Assembly (NCBI GenBank): GCA_944323055.1
Contig: CALUQZ010000003.1
Span: forward strand, 1-64,000
DNA from: an uncultured Acholeplasmatales bacterium
GTDB lineage: Bacteria > Bacillota_I > Bacilli_A > Acholeplasmatales > Anaeroplasmataceae
Direction: 5' to 3'
Length of the DNA: 64,000 nucleotides
How positions within the stretch are numbered: the first letter of the stretch is position 1; every line of letters begins with the position of its first letter. The notes under the pieces are model-generated. The model saw only the letters and a program-made list of their open reading frames with translations. It was not told the DNA's origin and searched no databases. Position numbers and translations under genes: made by a program. Positions 37,359-47,583 of this stretch are shown one piece after another.

Positions 37359-37665
37359 TTTCTACAATTTTAGCATCTAACCATAATTCTAAAATTTCTT
37401 CTGGTTGATATCCATGACAAGCATCTAATAATTTATTATCTTTAATAATTAAAATAGTTGGTAACATTCTAACTTGATAATTTTCTAAAAAAGAAAGATA
37501 ACTTTCTTCAACATTTAAAATATAAAAATTTACATTCTTAAATTTTTCACTTACTTGATTAACAACATCTACCATTCCAACGCAACTTGCACACCCTTCA
37601 CCTGTAACAAAAATTACGTTTAACCCTAAAAGCTTATTGATTAAATCTAAACTAAATTTTTCCAT
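37351..37665 (-). CDS. Thioredoxin-like protein
   Basis: The 104-residue protein has the thioredoxin fold with the active site CASC (in EGCASCVGM) in place of CGPC and the cis-proline strand RMLPTILIIKD. The unusual CASC dipeptide points to a specialised disulfide reductase. It overlaps the PflA gene by 14 bp and follows it, so they form a unit with the superoxide reductase upstream of a hairpin. Role could be keeping an anaerobic enzyme or the activase reduced; that is inference. Confidence 0.75.
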   Translation of the reverse strand: MEKFSLDLINKLLGLNVIFVTGEGCASCVGMVDVVNQVSEKFKNVNFYILNVEESYLSFLENYQVRMLPTILIIKDNKLLDACHGYQPEEILELWLDAKIVEIN

Positions 37666-38383
37666 ACTTTACTCCTAATATTTCTTTAGCTTTATTTATT
37701 TCATCCTTAGTCGGTGGATTTACTCCTTTTAACGGGTAATCTAAACCTAAATTTTCATATTTTACCACTCCTAAGGTGTGATATGGTAATATTTCAACTT
37801 TTTTAACTGTTTTTAAGGTAGAAATAAAATCTTTTAACTCTTTTAAATAAATCTCGGTTGTCGTTATTCCTGGTACTAAAACATGTCTTATCCACATGTC
37901 TTTTTCATGTTCACTTAAAAATTTAGCAAATTCTAAAATATTTTTATTCTCTTTTCCTGTCAATTTAATATGTTCTTCATTATTAATATGTTTAATGTCA
38001 AGTAAAAATAAATCAACGTATTTAATTAACTCTAAATATTTATCTATATCATTATTATTAAATAACGCTCCACTTGTATCTAAAGCAGTATGAACATTTA
38101 ACTCTTTAAATTTCTTTAGTAAAGAAATAATAAAATTTATTTGTAACAAAGGTTCTCCGCCAGTAATAGTTATTCCACCTTTATCACCCCAATAACCTTT
38201 ATAACGCATTGCATCTTTAACAATCTCATCATCTGATTTAATAATGGCATTATTAAAAGTCCAAGTGTCTGGGTTATGACAATATAGACAACGCAACGGG
38301 CATCCTTTAACAAATATTACATATCTAATGCCAGGCCCATCGACAGTACCAAAAGATTCAATTGAATGAATTTTTCCTAACAT
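37652..38383 (-). CDS. pflA: Pyruvate formate-lyase activating enzyme (radical SAM)
   Basis: About 243 residues with the radical SAM motif in GCPLRCLYCHNPDTW (CxxxCxxC), GPGIRYVIFVKG before it, and GGEPLLQ after it. It installs the glycyl radical on pyruvate formate-lyase under anaerobic conditions. I take the ATG at 38383 (MLGKIHS), since the longer version begins inside a terminator hairpin. The pfl gene itself is not in the window, so this activase is an orphan here; it could also serve another glycyl-radical enzyme. Confidence 0.9.
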   Translation of the reverse strand: MLGKIHSIESFGTVDGPGIRYVIFVKGCPLRCLYCHNPDTWTFNNAIIKSDDEIVKDAMRYKGYWGDKGGITITGGEPLLQINFIISLLKKFKELNVHTALDTSGALFNNNDIDKYLELIKYVDLFLLDIKHINNEEHIKLTGKENKNILEFAKFLSEHEKDMWIRHVLVPGITTTEIYLKELKDFISTLKTVKKVEILPYHTLGVVKYENLGLDYPLKGVNPPTKDEINKAKEILGVKYGKI

Positions 38384-38394
38384 AATATTCACTT

Positions 38395-38429
38395 TATAAA
38401 AAAGGTGTACCAATGGTACACTTTTTTAT
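38395..38429 (-). terminator. Terminator after the superoxide reductase gene
   Basis: Stem with GTGTACC/GGTACAC core (38405-38411 with 38415-38421), extended by A/T pairs, followed on the minus strand by T6. It overlaps the end of the reductase gene and lies just before pflA, so pflA may have readthrough or its own promoter. Confidence 0.75.
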
Positions 38430-38788
38430 AATACTACCTTCCAAAGACCATGTAAGTTACAATATTCGTAAACTTCTAATACTTTTTCATTAGGTAATAA
38501 AGCAAAACTAGCTTTAGGTTCATCGTTTGGCGTCAAATCTTTACGATATACACCATTTGTAGTTACAACTAAAATGAATTCAATTAAATGTTCTGGTGTT
38601 TGTGGGTGTAATACACTACCTACGACAACATTACAAACATTATCTTTAACTTCAACTACAGGAACATGTTTTTCTTTAACACCATCAGTTGTGTTAGCTT
38701 TTAATTCTTTTAAACATTTACAATCTAAAGATTCATCTTTAAATTCTTCTAATATAATTTTATGATCGTTATGTAAATATAATTTCAT
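38426..38788 (-). CDS. Superoxide reductase (neelaredoxin/desulfoferrodoxin family, one-iron type)
   Basis: The 120-residue protein reduces superoxide to peroxide in anaerobes. The iron centre ligands are in place: EKHVPVV, SVLHPQTPEHLIEF and YCNLHGLW (the Cys and His of the last motif bind the Fe(His)4Cys site). The N-terminal desulforedoxin domain is degenerate: only KC and CK cysteines remain in a short stretch, so the second iron is probably missing. The promoter carries a palindromic operator (38813-38838). This fits a strict or moderate anaerobe. Confidence 0.85.
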   Translation of the reverse strand: MKLYLHNDHKIILEEFKDESLDCKCLKELKANTTDGVKEKHVPVVEVKDNVCNVVVGSVLHPQTPEHLIEFILVVTTNGVYRKDLTPNDEPKASFALLPNEKVLEVYEYCNLHGLWKVVL

Positions 38789-38809
38789 TTCTTTTTCCTC
38801 CTTACATTT

Positions 38810-38838
38810 ATTATACCATATTTTATTTAATATGGTAT
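38810..38838 (-). promoter_or_regulatory. Superoxide reductase promoter with palindromic operator
   Basis: ATACCATATT (38813-38822) and AATATGGTAT (38829-38838) form a perfect 10-bp inverted repeat with a 6-bp spacer, overlapping the -10 TATAAT (minus strand, 38810-38815). No good -35 is seen. It does not match the Fur, PerR, CymR or Rex consensus that I know, so it could bind an unassigned redox regulator. Confidence 0.6.
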
Positions 38839-38996
38839 TTATTTGCTTAAAATAAATAAAAATTTAATAAACTATATCCATTACCATAATCTCTAATAAA
38901 TCATTATTTTAAAAAGGAAGCTTTTTATTTTTATTAATTAAAAGCTAATTTAATATATAAATTATTTATGATATAATTTGTAAAAGGAGTGAAAAA

Positions 38997-39407
38997 ATGG
39001 ATTGTATTTTTTGTAAAATAATAAATAAAGAGATACCATCAAAAATTGTCTATGAAGATGAAAGAGTACTAGCTATTTTAGATATATCTCAAGCTACTTA
39101 TGGTCATACTTTAGTAATGCCAAAAACACATGCTAAAAATATTTATGAAATTAAAGAAGATGATTATTTATATTTAATGAAAATAGTAAAAATGTTAGCT
39201 ATAAAAATTAAAAATAATTTAAATGCTAAAGGTATAAATATAATTAATAATAATGATATTGGTGCCGGACAAAGTGTTATGCATTATCATGTTCACATTG
39301 TTCCTAGATATGATAATGATGATTTTAAAATAAAAAATATAGACCATAGTAAAGATTACAATTTAGATGAAGTGTTAAATAAAATTAATAATAAAAAAGA
39401 ATCATAA
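38997..39407 (+). CDS. HIT (histidine triad) family nucleotide-binding protein
   Basis: The 136-residue protein has the HIT pattern: CIFCKIINKEIPSKIVYED near the start and the triad HYHVHIVPR near residue 97. Hydrolases of this family split AMP from adenosine phosphoramidates. A promoter with TATAAT at 38972-38977 and a strong AGGAG site lie upstream. Single-gene unit, terminated by a hairpin. Confidence 0.93.
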   Translation: MDCIFCKIINKEIPSKIVYEDERVLAILDISQATYGHTLVMPKTHAKNIYEIKEDDYLYLMKIVKMLAIKIKNNLNAKGINIINNNDIGAGQSVMHYHVHIVPRYDNDDFKIKNIDHSKDYNLDEVLNKINNKKES

Positions 39408-39422
39408 TTATGATTCTTTTTT
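39393..39422. terminator. Bidirectional terminator between HIT and the helicase gene
   Basis: Near-perfect palindromic stem (AAAGAATCATAATTATGATTCTTT) at 39396-39419 with A and T runs outside; serves the convergent HIT and helicase genes. Confidence 0.8.
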
Positions 39423-39452
39423 ATTTATCATTTAACTTGATAAGTAAACAAG

Positions 39453-41765
39453 TTATTTATTCCAAAATGATGTTAAATTAGTATCTAATTCATAAATATC
39501 TCTGACAACTTTATATTTATTCCAATGTTTAGGATATAAATTTAAATACTTTTTAGATAAATATCTATCATCTAATAATAAAACAATGCCCTTATCTTGT
39601 TCTGTCCTAATAACTCTTCCTACTGCCTGGATAACCTTATTAAAACCTGGATATGTATAAGCATAATCAAAGCCAGCTAATTCAATAGAAGTAAAATAGT
39701 CTTTTAATATTTCATTTTCTAAATTTATTTGTGGAAATCCTACTCCTACTACAATAACTCCATGTAACTTATCACCTATAAAATCTATACCTTCTGCAAA
39801 AACTCCACCTAAAACAAATAAACCTAATACATTTTGTTCTTTATTAAACTCTTCTAAAATTTCAATTTGATTTTGTTCATTCAATCCTTCTTTTTGAACT
39901 ATTATTTTATAATTATCATTAGAAAAATCTTCTAAAAACATATTTAAATAAACATAACTAGGAAAAAATACTATATATTTACCATATCTATTATTAATAG
40001 TAGTATTTACTAATTCTCTAATATAACTAATCGTATATTTCCTATCTTGATAACGAGTTGAAACAGGTGATATATATAAACCTAAATTATTTACATTAAA
40101 TGGTGATTCTAATTCTAAATAATTTATCCTATCTTGTCCTACTAACATTTTATGGTAATAATCAATTGGATATAAAGTAGCACTAAAATAAGTGATACCT
40201 AATGTACTATCTTTAACGATATTAGCTAAATAACAAGAAGCATCTAAACAATTTAAATAAATAACTAAATTATCATTAATAATCTTTATTAAAAAAATAT
40301 GGGCACTACTATATAATTTAGATATTCTTAAATAATCTTTAATTAATAAATATTTATCTAAAATAATATCTCTATTATCTAAATCATTTTTATTATCTAA
40401 TAACTCTTCGATTTGTTCAGAGATAACTATTAAATAATCTTCAATTTCTATGTCATTTTCTTTTTTTAAATAATAATCATTAATTATTAAAGAATCATAA
40501 GTTTTATGAATATAATTAATTAATTTAGATATTTTTTTAGCTATATTTTCTTCGTCTTTTAAATATTTCTTTAAAACTAATAAATCTATTATTCCTAAAG
40601 AAGAAGAATACATATTTTGACTTCTAGATACTAAATTATGTGATTCATCAACTAATATTAAATTATTATAATTATTTTCTTCAAAAAATCTAATCAACTT
40701 AACTTTAGGATCAAATAAATAATTATAATCACAAATTATAACCCCAACATACAAAGATAAATTTAAACTAAATTCAAATGAACATAATTCATGCTTTAAT
40801 GAATAATTAATTATTTTATCATAATCTATTAAATCTTCATTTAATAAGATATCTGTAGTAGCACCTTTTAATTTAGCAAAAAAATCTTTAGCATATGGAC
40901 AAGTATTAGTATCACATACTTCTTTATTTAAAAGACATATTTTTCTTTTAGCTGTAATTATTAAAGTTTTACCTTTATATGCGTTTTTAATAAATAGTTC
41001 CATAGTTTCAGAAGCTATTTTTTTACCACTTGTTTTAGCAGTTAAAAAGAAAATTTTATCATTTTTATTTATAGCTTTTTTTAAAGCTGTATATAAACTA
41101 GTTACTGTTTTACCAATACCAGTAGGAGCTAGTATAAAACTAAAGTTTGAATGATACATATATTGTTCTAAAAAATCTAACATTTCTTGTTGTCCTCGTC
41201 TAATATTAGAGAAAGGAAAATTAATGTATTTTGCTGAAATTATGCGGTTTTTCTCAATTTCATTAAAGATTTTTAAATAATTTAAATATTCTTTTAATGT
41301 TACAAAAAAGAAATCTTCTAATTCATTAAAATTAAAATTATATTTAAAATTTCTCCTCTTATATGTATCTCTTTCTATATATAATAGATTTAGTTCTATC
41401 TCTTTAATATTTAGATCTAATAAATATAAATAACCATATATTTTAAGTTGAGCTAAATGTTCACTTGCCTCTTTAAAATCTTCACTATAAATATTTAAAG
41501 AAGTAGTTTTAATTTCTTCTAAACGAATTTTATTCTTATTTTCTAAAATACCATCTATATAACCATGTATTTCATATTCTTCATTTAAATAAGAAATGTT
41601 TTTAGTTATATAATATTCTTTTATACTATCTTTATCATATTCACTTTGCCTTAATTGATGAAGATATTTACCATCAATTGATGACTGATTAAAAGAATTA
41701 TTATTAGTTAAATTACCTGTTTGATAAACAAAGTATGCTAATTCTCTAACAGCTATTTTTTGCAT
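39453..41765 (-). CDS. XPD/DinG-like iron-sulfur DNA helicase with N-terminal PD-(D/E)XK nuclease domain
   Basis: The 770-residue protein combines two enzymes. Residues about 30-150 have the RecB/Cas4-like nuclease motifs GYIDGIL, LEEIKTT (E-x-K) and AQLKIYGYL (Q-x3-Y). The rest is a DEAD_2-type helicase with APTGIGKT (Walker A), VDESHNL (Walker B), GGVFAEGIDF and QAVGRVIRTEQDKG (motif VI). Between Walker A and B the cysteines of ICLLNKEVCDTNTCPYAKD fit a 4Fe-4S site, though a fourth Cys is uncertain. The predicted job is DNA repair with coupled unwinding and cutting. It lies next to gyrA with its own ATG near a small gap and is followed by a terminator. Confidence 0.8.
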   Translation of the reverse strand: MQKIAVRELAYFVYQTGNLTNNNSFNQSSIDGKYLHQLRQSEYDKDSIKEYYITKNISYLNEEYEIHGYIDGILENKNKIRLEEIKTTSLNIYSEDFKEASEHLAQLKIYGYLYLLDLNIKEIELNLLYIERDTYKRRNFKYNFNFNELEDFFFVTLKEYLNYLKIFNEIEKNRIISAKYINFPFSNIRRGQQEMLDFLEQYMYHSNFSFILAPTGIGKTVTSLYTALKKAINKNDKIFFLTAKTSGKKIASETMELFIKNAYKGKTLIITAKRKICLLNKEVCDTNTCPYAKDFFAKLKGATTDILLNEDLIDYDKIINYSLKHELCSFEFSLNLSLYVGVIICDYNYLFDPKVKLIRFFEENNYNNLILVDESHNLVSRSQNMYSSSLGIIDLLVLKKYLKDEENIAKKISKLINYIHKTYDSLIINDYYLKKENDIEIEDYLIVISEQIEELLDNKNDLDNRDIILDKYLLIKDYLRISKLYSSAHIFLIKIINDNLVIYLNCLDASCYLANIVKDSTLGITYFSATLYPIDYYHKMLVGQDRINYLELESPFNVNNLGLYISPVSTRYQDRKYTISYIRELVNTTINNRYGKYIVFFPSYVYLNMFLEDFSNDNYKIIVQKEGLNEQNQIEILEEFNKEQNVLGLFVLGGVFAEGIDFIGDKLHGVIVVGVGFPQINLENEILKDYFTSIELAGFDYAYTYPGFNKVIQAVGRVIRTEQDKGIVLLLDDRYLSKKYLNLYPKHWNKYKVVRDIYELDTNLTSFWNK

Positions 41766-41777
41766 AATATCACCGAT

Positions 41778-41811
41778 AAAAAAGAAGAAGATTAAGCTAA
41801 ATCTTCCTCTT
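41778..41811 (-). terminator. Terminator overlapping the end of gyrA
   Basis: Stem with arms 41782-41793 and 41800-41811 (GAGGAAGATT type, one mismatch) that includes the last gyrA codons, followed on the minus strand by T6. Confidence 0.8.
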
Positions 41812-44287
41812 CATTAGCTGGTATTAAAGCTATATTAGATATATTTTGTTCTTCTTTTAAAGTTATTAATTTAACACCTTGAGCCGCTCTACCTGTTACT
41901 GAAATATCTTTAACATGCATTCTAATTGTCATACCTTTATTAGTCGTTATAATCAAATCTAATTTATCATTAACAGCTTTTAAAGTAACTAATTTACCAT
42001 TCTTTTCAGTAACATTTAACGCTTTAACTCCTGTACCACCACGAGTTTGAAGACGATATAATGATGAATCAGTACGTTTGCCATAACCTTTTTCAGTTAC
42101 AACTAAAATTTCAGCTGTATCATCAGATATGATTGCCATTCCAACAATGTAGTCAGTATCATCTTTAAAACGCATACCTGTCACACCGCTAGCTTGTCTA
42201 CCCATTACTCTAACATCTTTTTCATTAAAACGAATAGATTTACCATTTGAAGCACCTAATACTATTTCATTATTACCATTAGTTAAACCAACTTCAAATA
42301 GTTCATCCCCTTCTTTTAAAGTAATAGCATTTTTTCCGTTCGTTCTAATATTAACAAATTCTTCTAAACTAGTTCTTTTTACTAAACCTTCTTTAGTAAC
42401 AAAGAATAAATATTTTAAATCATAATCAGCATAATTAGGTGGGAAAGCTGTAACTGCTGCTAATTTTTCACCTTCCTTAAAAGTGATAAAATTGACAATA
42501 GGACTACCTTTAGCTTGTCTACTTGATTCAGGTATTTGATATGCCTTTATAGCATATACTCTACCAAAATTAGTAAAGAAGTAAAGATAATCATGTGTAC
42601 AAACTGGTATTATTTGCCATACATCATCATCTTCTTTTGGTTTAATACCAGAAATACCAACTCCACCTCGATTTTGAGCTTTATAAACATCTTGTTTCAT
42701 TCTCTTACAATAACCAGAAGAAGTAATAGTAATAATAACATCTTCACGTGGAATTAAATCTTCATTTTCAATATTTAAATCAACATGAAGACTAATTTCT
42801 GATTTACGTTCATCATTATATTTATTTTTAATTTCTAATAATTCGTTTTCAATTACTTCAAGTTTAACATCTTCAGAACCTAATATTCTTTGATATTCCG
42901 CTATTTGAACTTTTAGTTCAGCTTGTTCTTGTAAGATTTTTTCTCTATTTAATCCTGATAGTCTTCTTAATTGCATATCTAAAATAGCTGTAGCTTGAAC
43001 ATCAGATAAATTAAATCTGGCAATTAATTTTTCTTTTTCTGTACCATCATTAGTTTCTCTAATAATTTTAATTATTTCATCAATATTATCTTGAGCTATA
43101 ATATATCCTTCTAAAATATGTAGGCGAGCTATTGCTTTATCATAATCAAATTGTGTTCTTCTAGTAATAATTTCAACTTGGAATTTAATATATTCTTCTA
43201 AAGCTTCTTTTAAAGAAACAGCTTTAGGTGAATTATTTACTAAACAAATCATATTAATACCATAACCTGTTTGAAGTTGTGTATATTTATATAAATTGTT
43301 TAACATAACTTCTGCATTAACATCTTTTCTTAATTCAATAACTATTCTAATTCCTTTTCTATTAGATTCATCTCTAATATCAGTAATACCTTCAACAATT
43401 TTATTTTTAGCAATTTCAGCAATTCTTTCAATTAATTTAGTTTTATTTACCATATAAGGTATTTCTGTAACAACAATTGAATTCTTACCATTTTTCTCGT
43501 TAGTTTCAATATCTGCCTTAGCTCTTATAACAATTGTTCCATTACCAGTAGTATAAGCTTTTCTCAAGCCTGATAACCCTAAAATTTGGCCTCCTGTAGG
43601 GAAATCTGGCCCTTTAATATATTGCATTAATTCTTCAATTGTAATATCTTTGTTATGGATTAAAGCTCTAATACCATCAATTACCTCTCCTAAATTATGA
43701 GGTGGAATATTAGTTGCCATACCAACTGCAATACCAGTTGTACCATTAACAAGTAAATTAGGAATACGAGCAGGTAAAACGACTGGCTCTTGTTCAGTTC
43801 CATCATAATTATCAATAAAATCTACTGTATTTTTATCAATATCTCTAACCATTTCAGAAGCAATTTTAGACATTCTAGCTTCCGTATAACGCATAGCAGC
43901 TGCCCCATCACCATCAATATTACCGAAGTTACCATGTCCATCAACTAAAGGGTAACGATAACTAAATGGTTGGGCCATTCTGACCATCGCATCATAAATA
44001 GAAGAATCACCATGTGGGTGATATTTACCCATAACATCACCGACAATACGAGCTGATTTTTTATGGGCAACATTAGAATAAACACCCATTTCATTCATGC
44101 CATAAATAATTCTTCTTTGAACTGGTTTTAAACCATCTCTTATATCTGGTAAAGCTCTAGCTATAATAACAGACATCGCATAACTTAAAAATGATTTTTT
44201 TAGTTTTTCATTGATATTTAGTTTTTCAATACGATCTACTTCGCTATGTTCAGCTTCTAAAAATTCTTCATTATCATGTTTATTCAT
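41792..44287 (-). CDS. gyrA: DNA gyrase subunit A
   Basis: The 831-residue protein has the type IIA topoisomerase A subunit plan: [31 protein letters not shown] at the start, the quinolone region [17 protein letters not shown] with the wild-type Ser, and the catalytic Tyr in [11 protein letters not shown]. The C-terminal beta-pinwheel has the GyrA box-like QNRGGVG (near 555), which favours gyrase over topoisomerase IV. Twelve bases after gyrB, it is the last gene of the recF-gyrB-gyrA run, as at other Bacilli origins. Confidence 0.98.
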   Translation of the reverse strand: MNKHDNEEFLEAEHSEVDRIEKLNINEKLKKSFLSYAMSVIIARALPDIRDGLKPVQRRIIYGMNEMGVYSNVAHKKSARIVGDVMGKYHPHGDSSIYDAMVRMAQPFSYRYPLVDGHGNFGNIDGDGAAAMRYTEARMSKIASEMVRDIDKNTVDFIDNYDGTEQEPVVLPARIPNLLVNGTTGIAVGMATNIPPHNLGEVIDGIRALIHNKDITIEELMQYIKGPDFPTGGQILGLSGLRKAYTTGNGTIVIRAKADIETNEKNGKNSIVVTEIPYMVNKTKLIERIAEIAKNKIVEGITDIRDESNRKGIRIVIELRKDVNAEVMLNNLYKYTQLQTGYGINMICLVNNSPKAVSLKEALEEYIKFQVEIITRRTQFDYDKAIARLHILEGYIIAQDNIDEIIKIIRETNDGTEKEKLIARFNLSDVQATAILDMQLRRLSGLNREKILQEQAELKVQIAEYQRILGSEDVKLEVIENELLEIKNKYNDERKSEISLHVDLNIENEDLIPREDVIITITSSGYCKRMKQDVYKAQNRGGVGISGIKPKEDDDVWQIIPVCTHDYLYFFTNFGRVYAIKAYQIPESSRQAKGSPIVNFITFKEGEKLAAVTAFPPNYADYDLKYLFFVTKEGLVKRTSLEEFVNIRTNGKNAITLKEGDELFEVGLTNGNNEIVLGASNGKSIRFNEKDVRVMGRQASGVTGMRFKDDTDYIVGMAIISDDTAEILVVTEKGYGKRTDSSLYRLQTRGGTGVKALNVTEKNGKLVTLKAVNDKLDLIITTNKGMTIRMHVKDISVTGRAAQGVKLITLKEEQNISNIALIPANEEEDLA

Positions 44288-44298
44288 AACATTTACCC

Positions 44299-46218
44299 CT
44301 AGAAATCAAGATTTGATGCATAAATAGCATTATCTTGAATAAATTTTTTTCTTGGTTCAACTTCATCGCCCATCAACATTGAAAACATTCGATCGGCTAG
44401 CATTGCATCATCAAGTTCAACTTGAGTTAAAGTTCTAACAGACGGATCCATTGTTGTTTCCCATAATTGTTCAGCGTCCATTTCACCTAGACCTTTATAT
44501 CTTTGAATAGCTAGTTTTTTACCAGGCATTGTCTTTTTATATTCTTCAAGTTCTTCATCAGAATAACAATACTTAATAGTCTTACCATATTCCGCTTTAT
44601 ATAATGGTGGTTTAGCTACATAAACATAACCATTTTCAATAAGTTTAGGCATAAAGCGATAGAAGAAGGTTAAAAGTAAAATACAAATATGATCACCATC
44701 GACATCGGCATCGGTCATTATAACTATTTTATGATATCTAGCTTTTGATATATCAAAATCATCAGATATACCAGCCCCAATAGCTTGAATTAAAGATAAA
44801 ATTTCTTTATTAGCTAAAGCTTTATCTAATCTAGCTTTTTCCACATTTAAAACTTTACCTCTTAAAGGTAAAATAGCTTGATATTCTGATTCTCTACCGT
44901 CTTTTGCACTACCACCAGCTGAATCACCTTCGACTATATAAAGTTCTGATTTAGAAGGATCTTTACTACGACAATCAGCTAATTTAGAGGCAAATCCTAA
45001 ACTATCAAGTGGTGATTTTCTTCTTGTAGCTTCTTTAGCTTTTCTAGCAGCTACTCTAGCGTTACTAGCTAGAACACATCTAGCTATAATAGCTTTAGCT
45101 TCATCTGGATGTTCTGCTAAAAAATCTTCTAATACTTCACCAAAAATTTGGCTTACTAAAGGTCTTATTTCACTATTACCTAATTTTGTTTTTGTTTGTC
45201 CTTCAAACTCTGGATGTGGATGTTTAATAGATATAATAGCTGTTAGACCTTCTCTTGTATCTTCACCTAAAATAACTTCATCTTTCTTTAATAAATTGTT
45301 ATCTTTAGCATAATTAGAAATAACTCTTTGTAAAGCTAATTTAAAACCATCCTCATGATAACCACCTTCAGTAGTCTTAATATTATTAGTAAATGAATAA
45401 ATATTAGTTTGATAACCATCATCATATTGCATAGCAATTTCAATTGTAATATCATCTTGTGTTTGTTTATCACAATAAATAATACTATTATTTACTAATG
45501 TTTTACCTTGATTTAAATACTTAACGTATTCAACTAAACCACCTTCATATTTATAAACATGCTCAATAACCGGATCTACCCTATGATCTCTAATTGTCAT
45601 TTTTAAACCTTTATTTAAGAAAGCTAACTGTTGAACACGATTATTTAAAGTTTCAAAATCATAATTAGTTCCATTTTTAAATATTTCTTTATCGGCTTTA
45701 AAAACAACCTTAGAACCTGTATGCGTAGAAGTACCACACTCAACTAAATCAGTTACTGTATGTCCTCTTTCATACCTTTGTTTATAAACTTTACCATTAC
45801 GACTAATAGAAACTTCTAACCATTCTGATAAGGCATTAACAACACTAGCACCAACACCATGCAGACCACCTGATGTTTTATAAGTGTTATTATTAAATTT
45901 ACCACCGGCATTTAAAACTGTAAAAATAGCCTCTACAGCCGGTCTTCCTGTTTTAGGATGAATATCAACCGGCATCCCTCTACCATCATCAGTAACCGCT
46001 ATAACATCATCAGGTAACACATCAACTTCAATATGACTAGCAAAACCAGCCAATGCCTCATCGATTGAATTATCTACAATTTCCCATACTAAATGGTGTA
46101 AACCCATCGGACCTGTAGAACCGATATACATACCTGGTCTTAATCTAACGTGTTCAATTCCTTCTACTAATTCAATACTAGTAGCATTATAACCATTTGT
46201 TTTTATTTCATCTGCCAT
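44299..46218 (-). CDS. gyrB: DNA gyrase subunit B
   Basis: About 639 residues with the GHKL ATPase ([40 protein letters not shown]), transducer and TOPRIM domain ([25 protein letters not shown]) and the C-terminal [22 protein letters not shown] take the ATG at 46218 (MADEIK), with AGAAAGGA eight bases upstream; the earlier ATG lies inside that site. It starts just after the recF stop. Confidence 0.98.
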   Translation of the reverse strand: MADEIKTNGYNATSIELVEGIEHVRLRPGMYIGSTGPMGLHHLVWEIVDNSIDEALAGFASHIEVDVLPDDVIAVTDDGRGMPVDIHPKTGRPAVEAIFTVLNAGGKFNNNTYKTSGGLHGVGASVVNALSEWLEVSISRNGKVYKQRYERGHTVTDLVECGTSTHTGSKVVFKADKEIFKNGTNYDFETLNNRVQQLAFLNKGLKMTIRDHRVDPVIEHVYKYEGGLVEYVKYLNQGKTLVNNSIIYCDKQTQDDITIEIAMQYDDGYQTNIYSFTNNIKTTEGGYHEDGFKLALQRVISNYAKDNNLLKKDEVILGEDTREGLTAIISIKHPHPEFEGQTKTKLGNSEIRPLVSQIFGEVLEDFLAEHPDEAKAIIARCVLASNARVAARKAKEATRRKSPLDSLGFASKLADCRSKDPSKSELYIVEGDSAGGSAKDGRESEYQAILPLRGKVLNVEKARLDKALANKEILSLIQAIGAGISDDFDISKARYHKIVIMTDADVDGDHICILLLTFFYRFMPKLIENGYVYVAKPPLYKAEYGKTIKYCYSDEELEEYKKTMPGKKLAIQRYKGLGEMDAEQLWETTMDPSVRTLTQVELDDAMLADRMFSMLMGDEVEPRKKFIQDNAIYASNLDF

Positions 46219-46219
46219 T

Positions 46220-47233
46220 TTAATCATCCTTTCTTAGTTCAATAATTAAAGCTTTATCTAATAATTCTTTTGGTATTTCACTCAAAGTAGTAGTAGTTAT
46301 AAATGTTTGATAATTATCTAAATATTTAACTATTTTAATTTGTTTTTCATAATCAAGTTCAGCAAAGACATCATCTAATAATAAGATTGGATTATTTTTT
46401 TCTTTCATAACTTCATATATAGCTAATTTTAAAACTATAATTCCTAATTTAATTTGTCCTTGTGAACCATAGCTTTTTAAATCTTTATTATTTATTTTTA
46501 AACTAAAACTAGTACGGTGTGGGCCAATAGTCGTTGTCTTATAATAAATATCCTTATTTAATGCATTATTATAATCTAAATTAACATTATCTAATTCTAT
46601 ACTAATTAAATCAATATCTAGGTTATGACAAATTTTATTTAAATATTTATTAATCTTATTAACAAATTCTTGTCTTAATTTACAAATTTTTACAGCATAA
46701 GGATAAATTGTATCAGTTAAAACTTTCAATAACGTTTTATTAAAATCTTTATTTTTTAATATTTCATTACGTCTTTTTAATATTTTCTTATAGTTAACTA
46801 AATCTTTTAAATATTCATTAACAAATACAGAAATATTTAAATCTAAAAATTTTCTTCTATCTTCTTTACTACCATTTACTAAATTTAAATCATAAGGACT
46901 AAATAAAATAGTCTTTACTTGTCCTAAAAAATTATATCTATTTATTTCTTTATTATTTATATAATAAAGCTTATTATTTTTATTACTAATAAATATCTTA
47001 TAATTATTATTATCAAATTTAATCATTATATTACTATAAGAAGCTTCATTATTAATTAAATTAAGATAATTATTAGTTCGATGAGATTTAGTAGTACTAA
47101 GATAGTAAATAGCTTCTAAAACACTAGTTTTTCCTACCGCATTCATACCAAGTAGAATAACTAAATTATTATTTGTATTAAAAGTTATATCTTTAAAATT
47201 TCTAAAATTAATTAATTTAATTTCTTTGATCAT
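46220..47233 (-). CDS. recF: Recombination mediator RecF
   Basis: The 337-residue SMC-like ATPase acts with RecO and RecR to load RecA at gaps. It has GMNAVGKTSVLEAIYY (Walker A), a signature GSQGQIKLGIIVLKLA and a Walker B ILLLDDVFAELDY. It is a little shorter than the usual 360-370 residues. Overlaps yaaA by 4 bp, the usual coupling. Confidence 0.95.
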   Translation of the reverse strand: MIKEIKLINFRNFKDITFNTNNNLVILLGMNAVGKTSVLEAIYYLSTTKSHRTNNYLNLINNEASYSNIMIKFDNNNYKIFISNKNNKLYYINNKEINRYNFLGQVKTILFSPYDLNLVNGSKEDRRKFLDLNISVFVNEYLKDLVNYKKILKRRNEILKNKDFNKTLLKVLTDTIYPYAVKICKLRQEFVNKINKYLNKICHNLDIDLISIELDNVNLDYNNALNKDIYYKTTTIGPHRTSFSLKINNKDLKSYGSQGQIKLGIIVLKLAIYEVMKEKNNPILLLDDVFAELDYEKQIKIVKYLDNYQTFITTTTLSEIPKELLDKALIIELRKDD

Positions 47234-47436
47234 ACTATTTTAATAACTTCATTTTTAACTTTTACAATATCATCTTTATATAATTTTCTACCTCTTCTAG
47301 TTTCTCTTATTTCATTTACTAAAACTATATTATCATTTAAGAAAATCTTTGTTTCTCCGCCTGTATAAACAAGACCTAAAACTTTTAATATTTGTCCTAA
47401 TGTAATATATTCTCCGTCTAATTTTAATTCTTTCAT
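47230..47436 (-). CDS. yaaA: S4-domain RNA-binding protein YaaA/RlbA
   Basis: The 68-residue protein consists of one S4 RNA-binding domain (ITLGQILKVLGLVYTGGETKIFL, then VLVNEIRETRRGRKLYKDD), typical of the small gene between dnaN and recF in Bacilli. It probably binds ribosomal RNA. Its own promoter (minus TTTAAA 47479-47484, TATAAT 47456-47461, 17-bp spacer) follows the dnaN terminator. Confidence 0.9.
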   Translation of the reverse strand: MKELKLDGEYITLGQILKVLGLVYTGGETKIFLNDNIVLVNEIRETRRGRKLYKDDIVKVKNEVIKIV

Positions 47437-47530
47437 TTTTTCACCAACTCAAGTTATTATATCATAAAATAGGTTATTTTTAAAGCTATATTAAAAAAAT
47501 AAGGGTATTTAGACAAAATATACATAAAAT

Positions 47531-47560
47531 AAAAATAAGGGCTCTAAAGCCCTTTATTTT
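47531..47560 (-). terminator. Terminator after dnaN
   Basis: Stem with AAGGGCT/AGCCCTT core (arms about 47532-47543 and 47546-47560) followed on the minus strand by T-rich sequence. It separates dnaA-dnaN from yaaA-recF-gyrB-gyrA. Confidence 0.75.
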
Positions 47561-47583
47561 GAAAAAATATATTTTATAAATTA

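Noticed and set aside
41792-46218. Topoisomerase IV (parC/parE) instead of gyrase
   Set aside because: A GyrA box-like motif, position after recF and the single gene pair at the origin favour gyrase.
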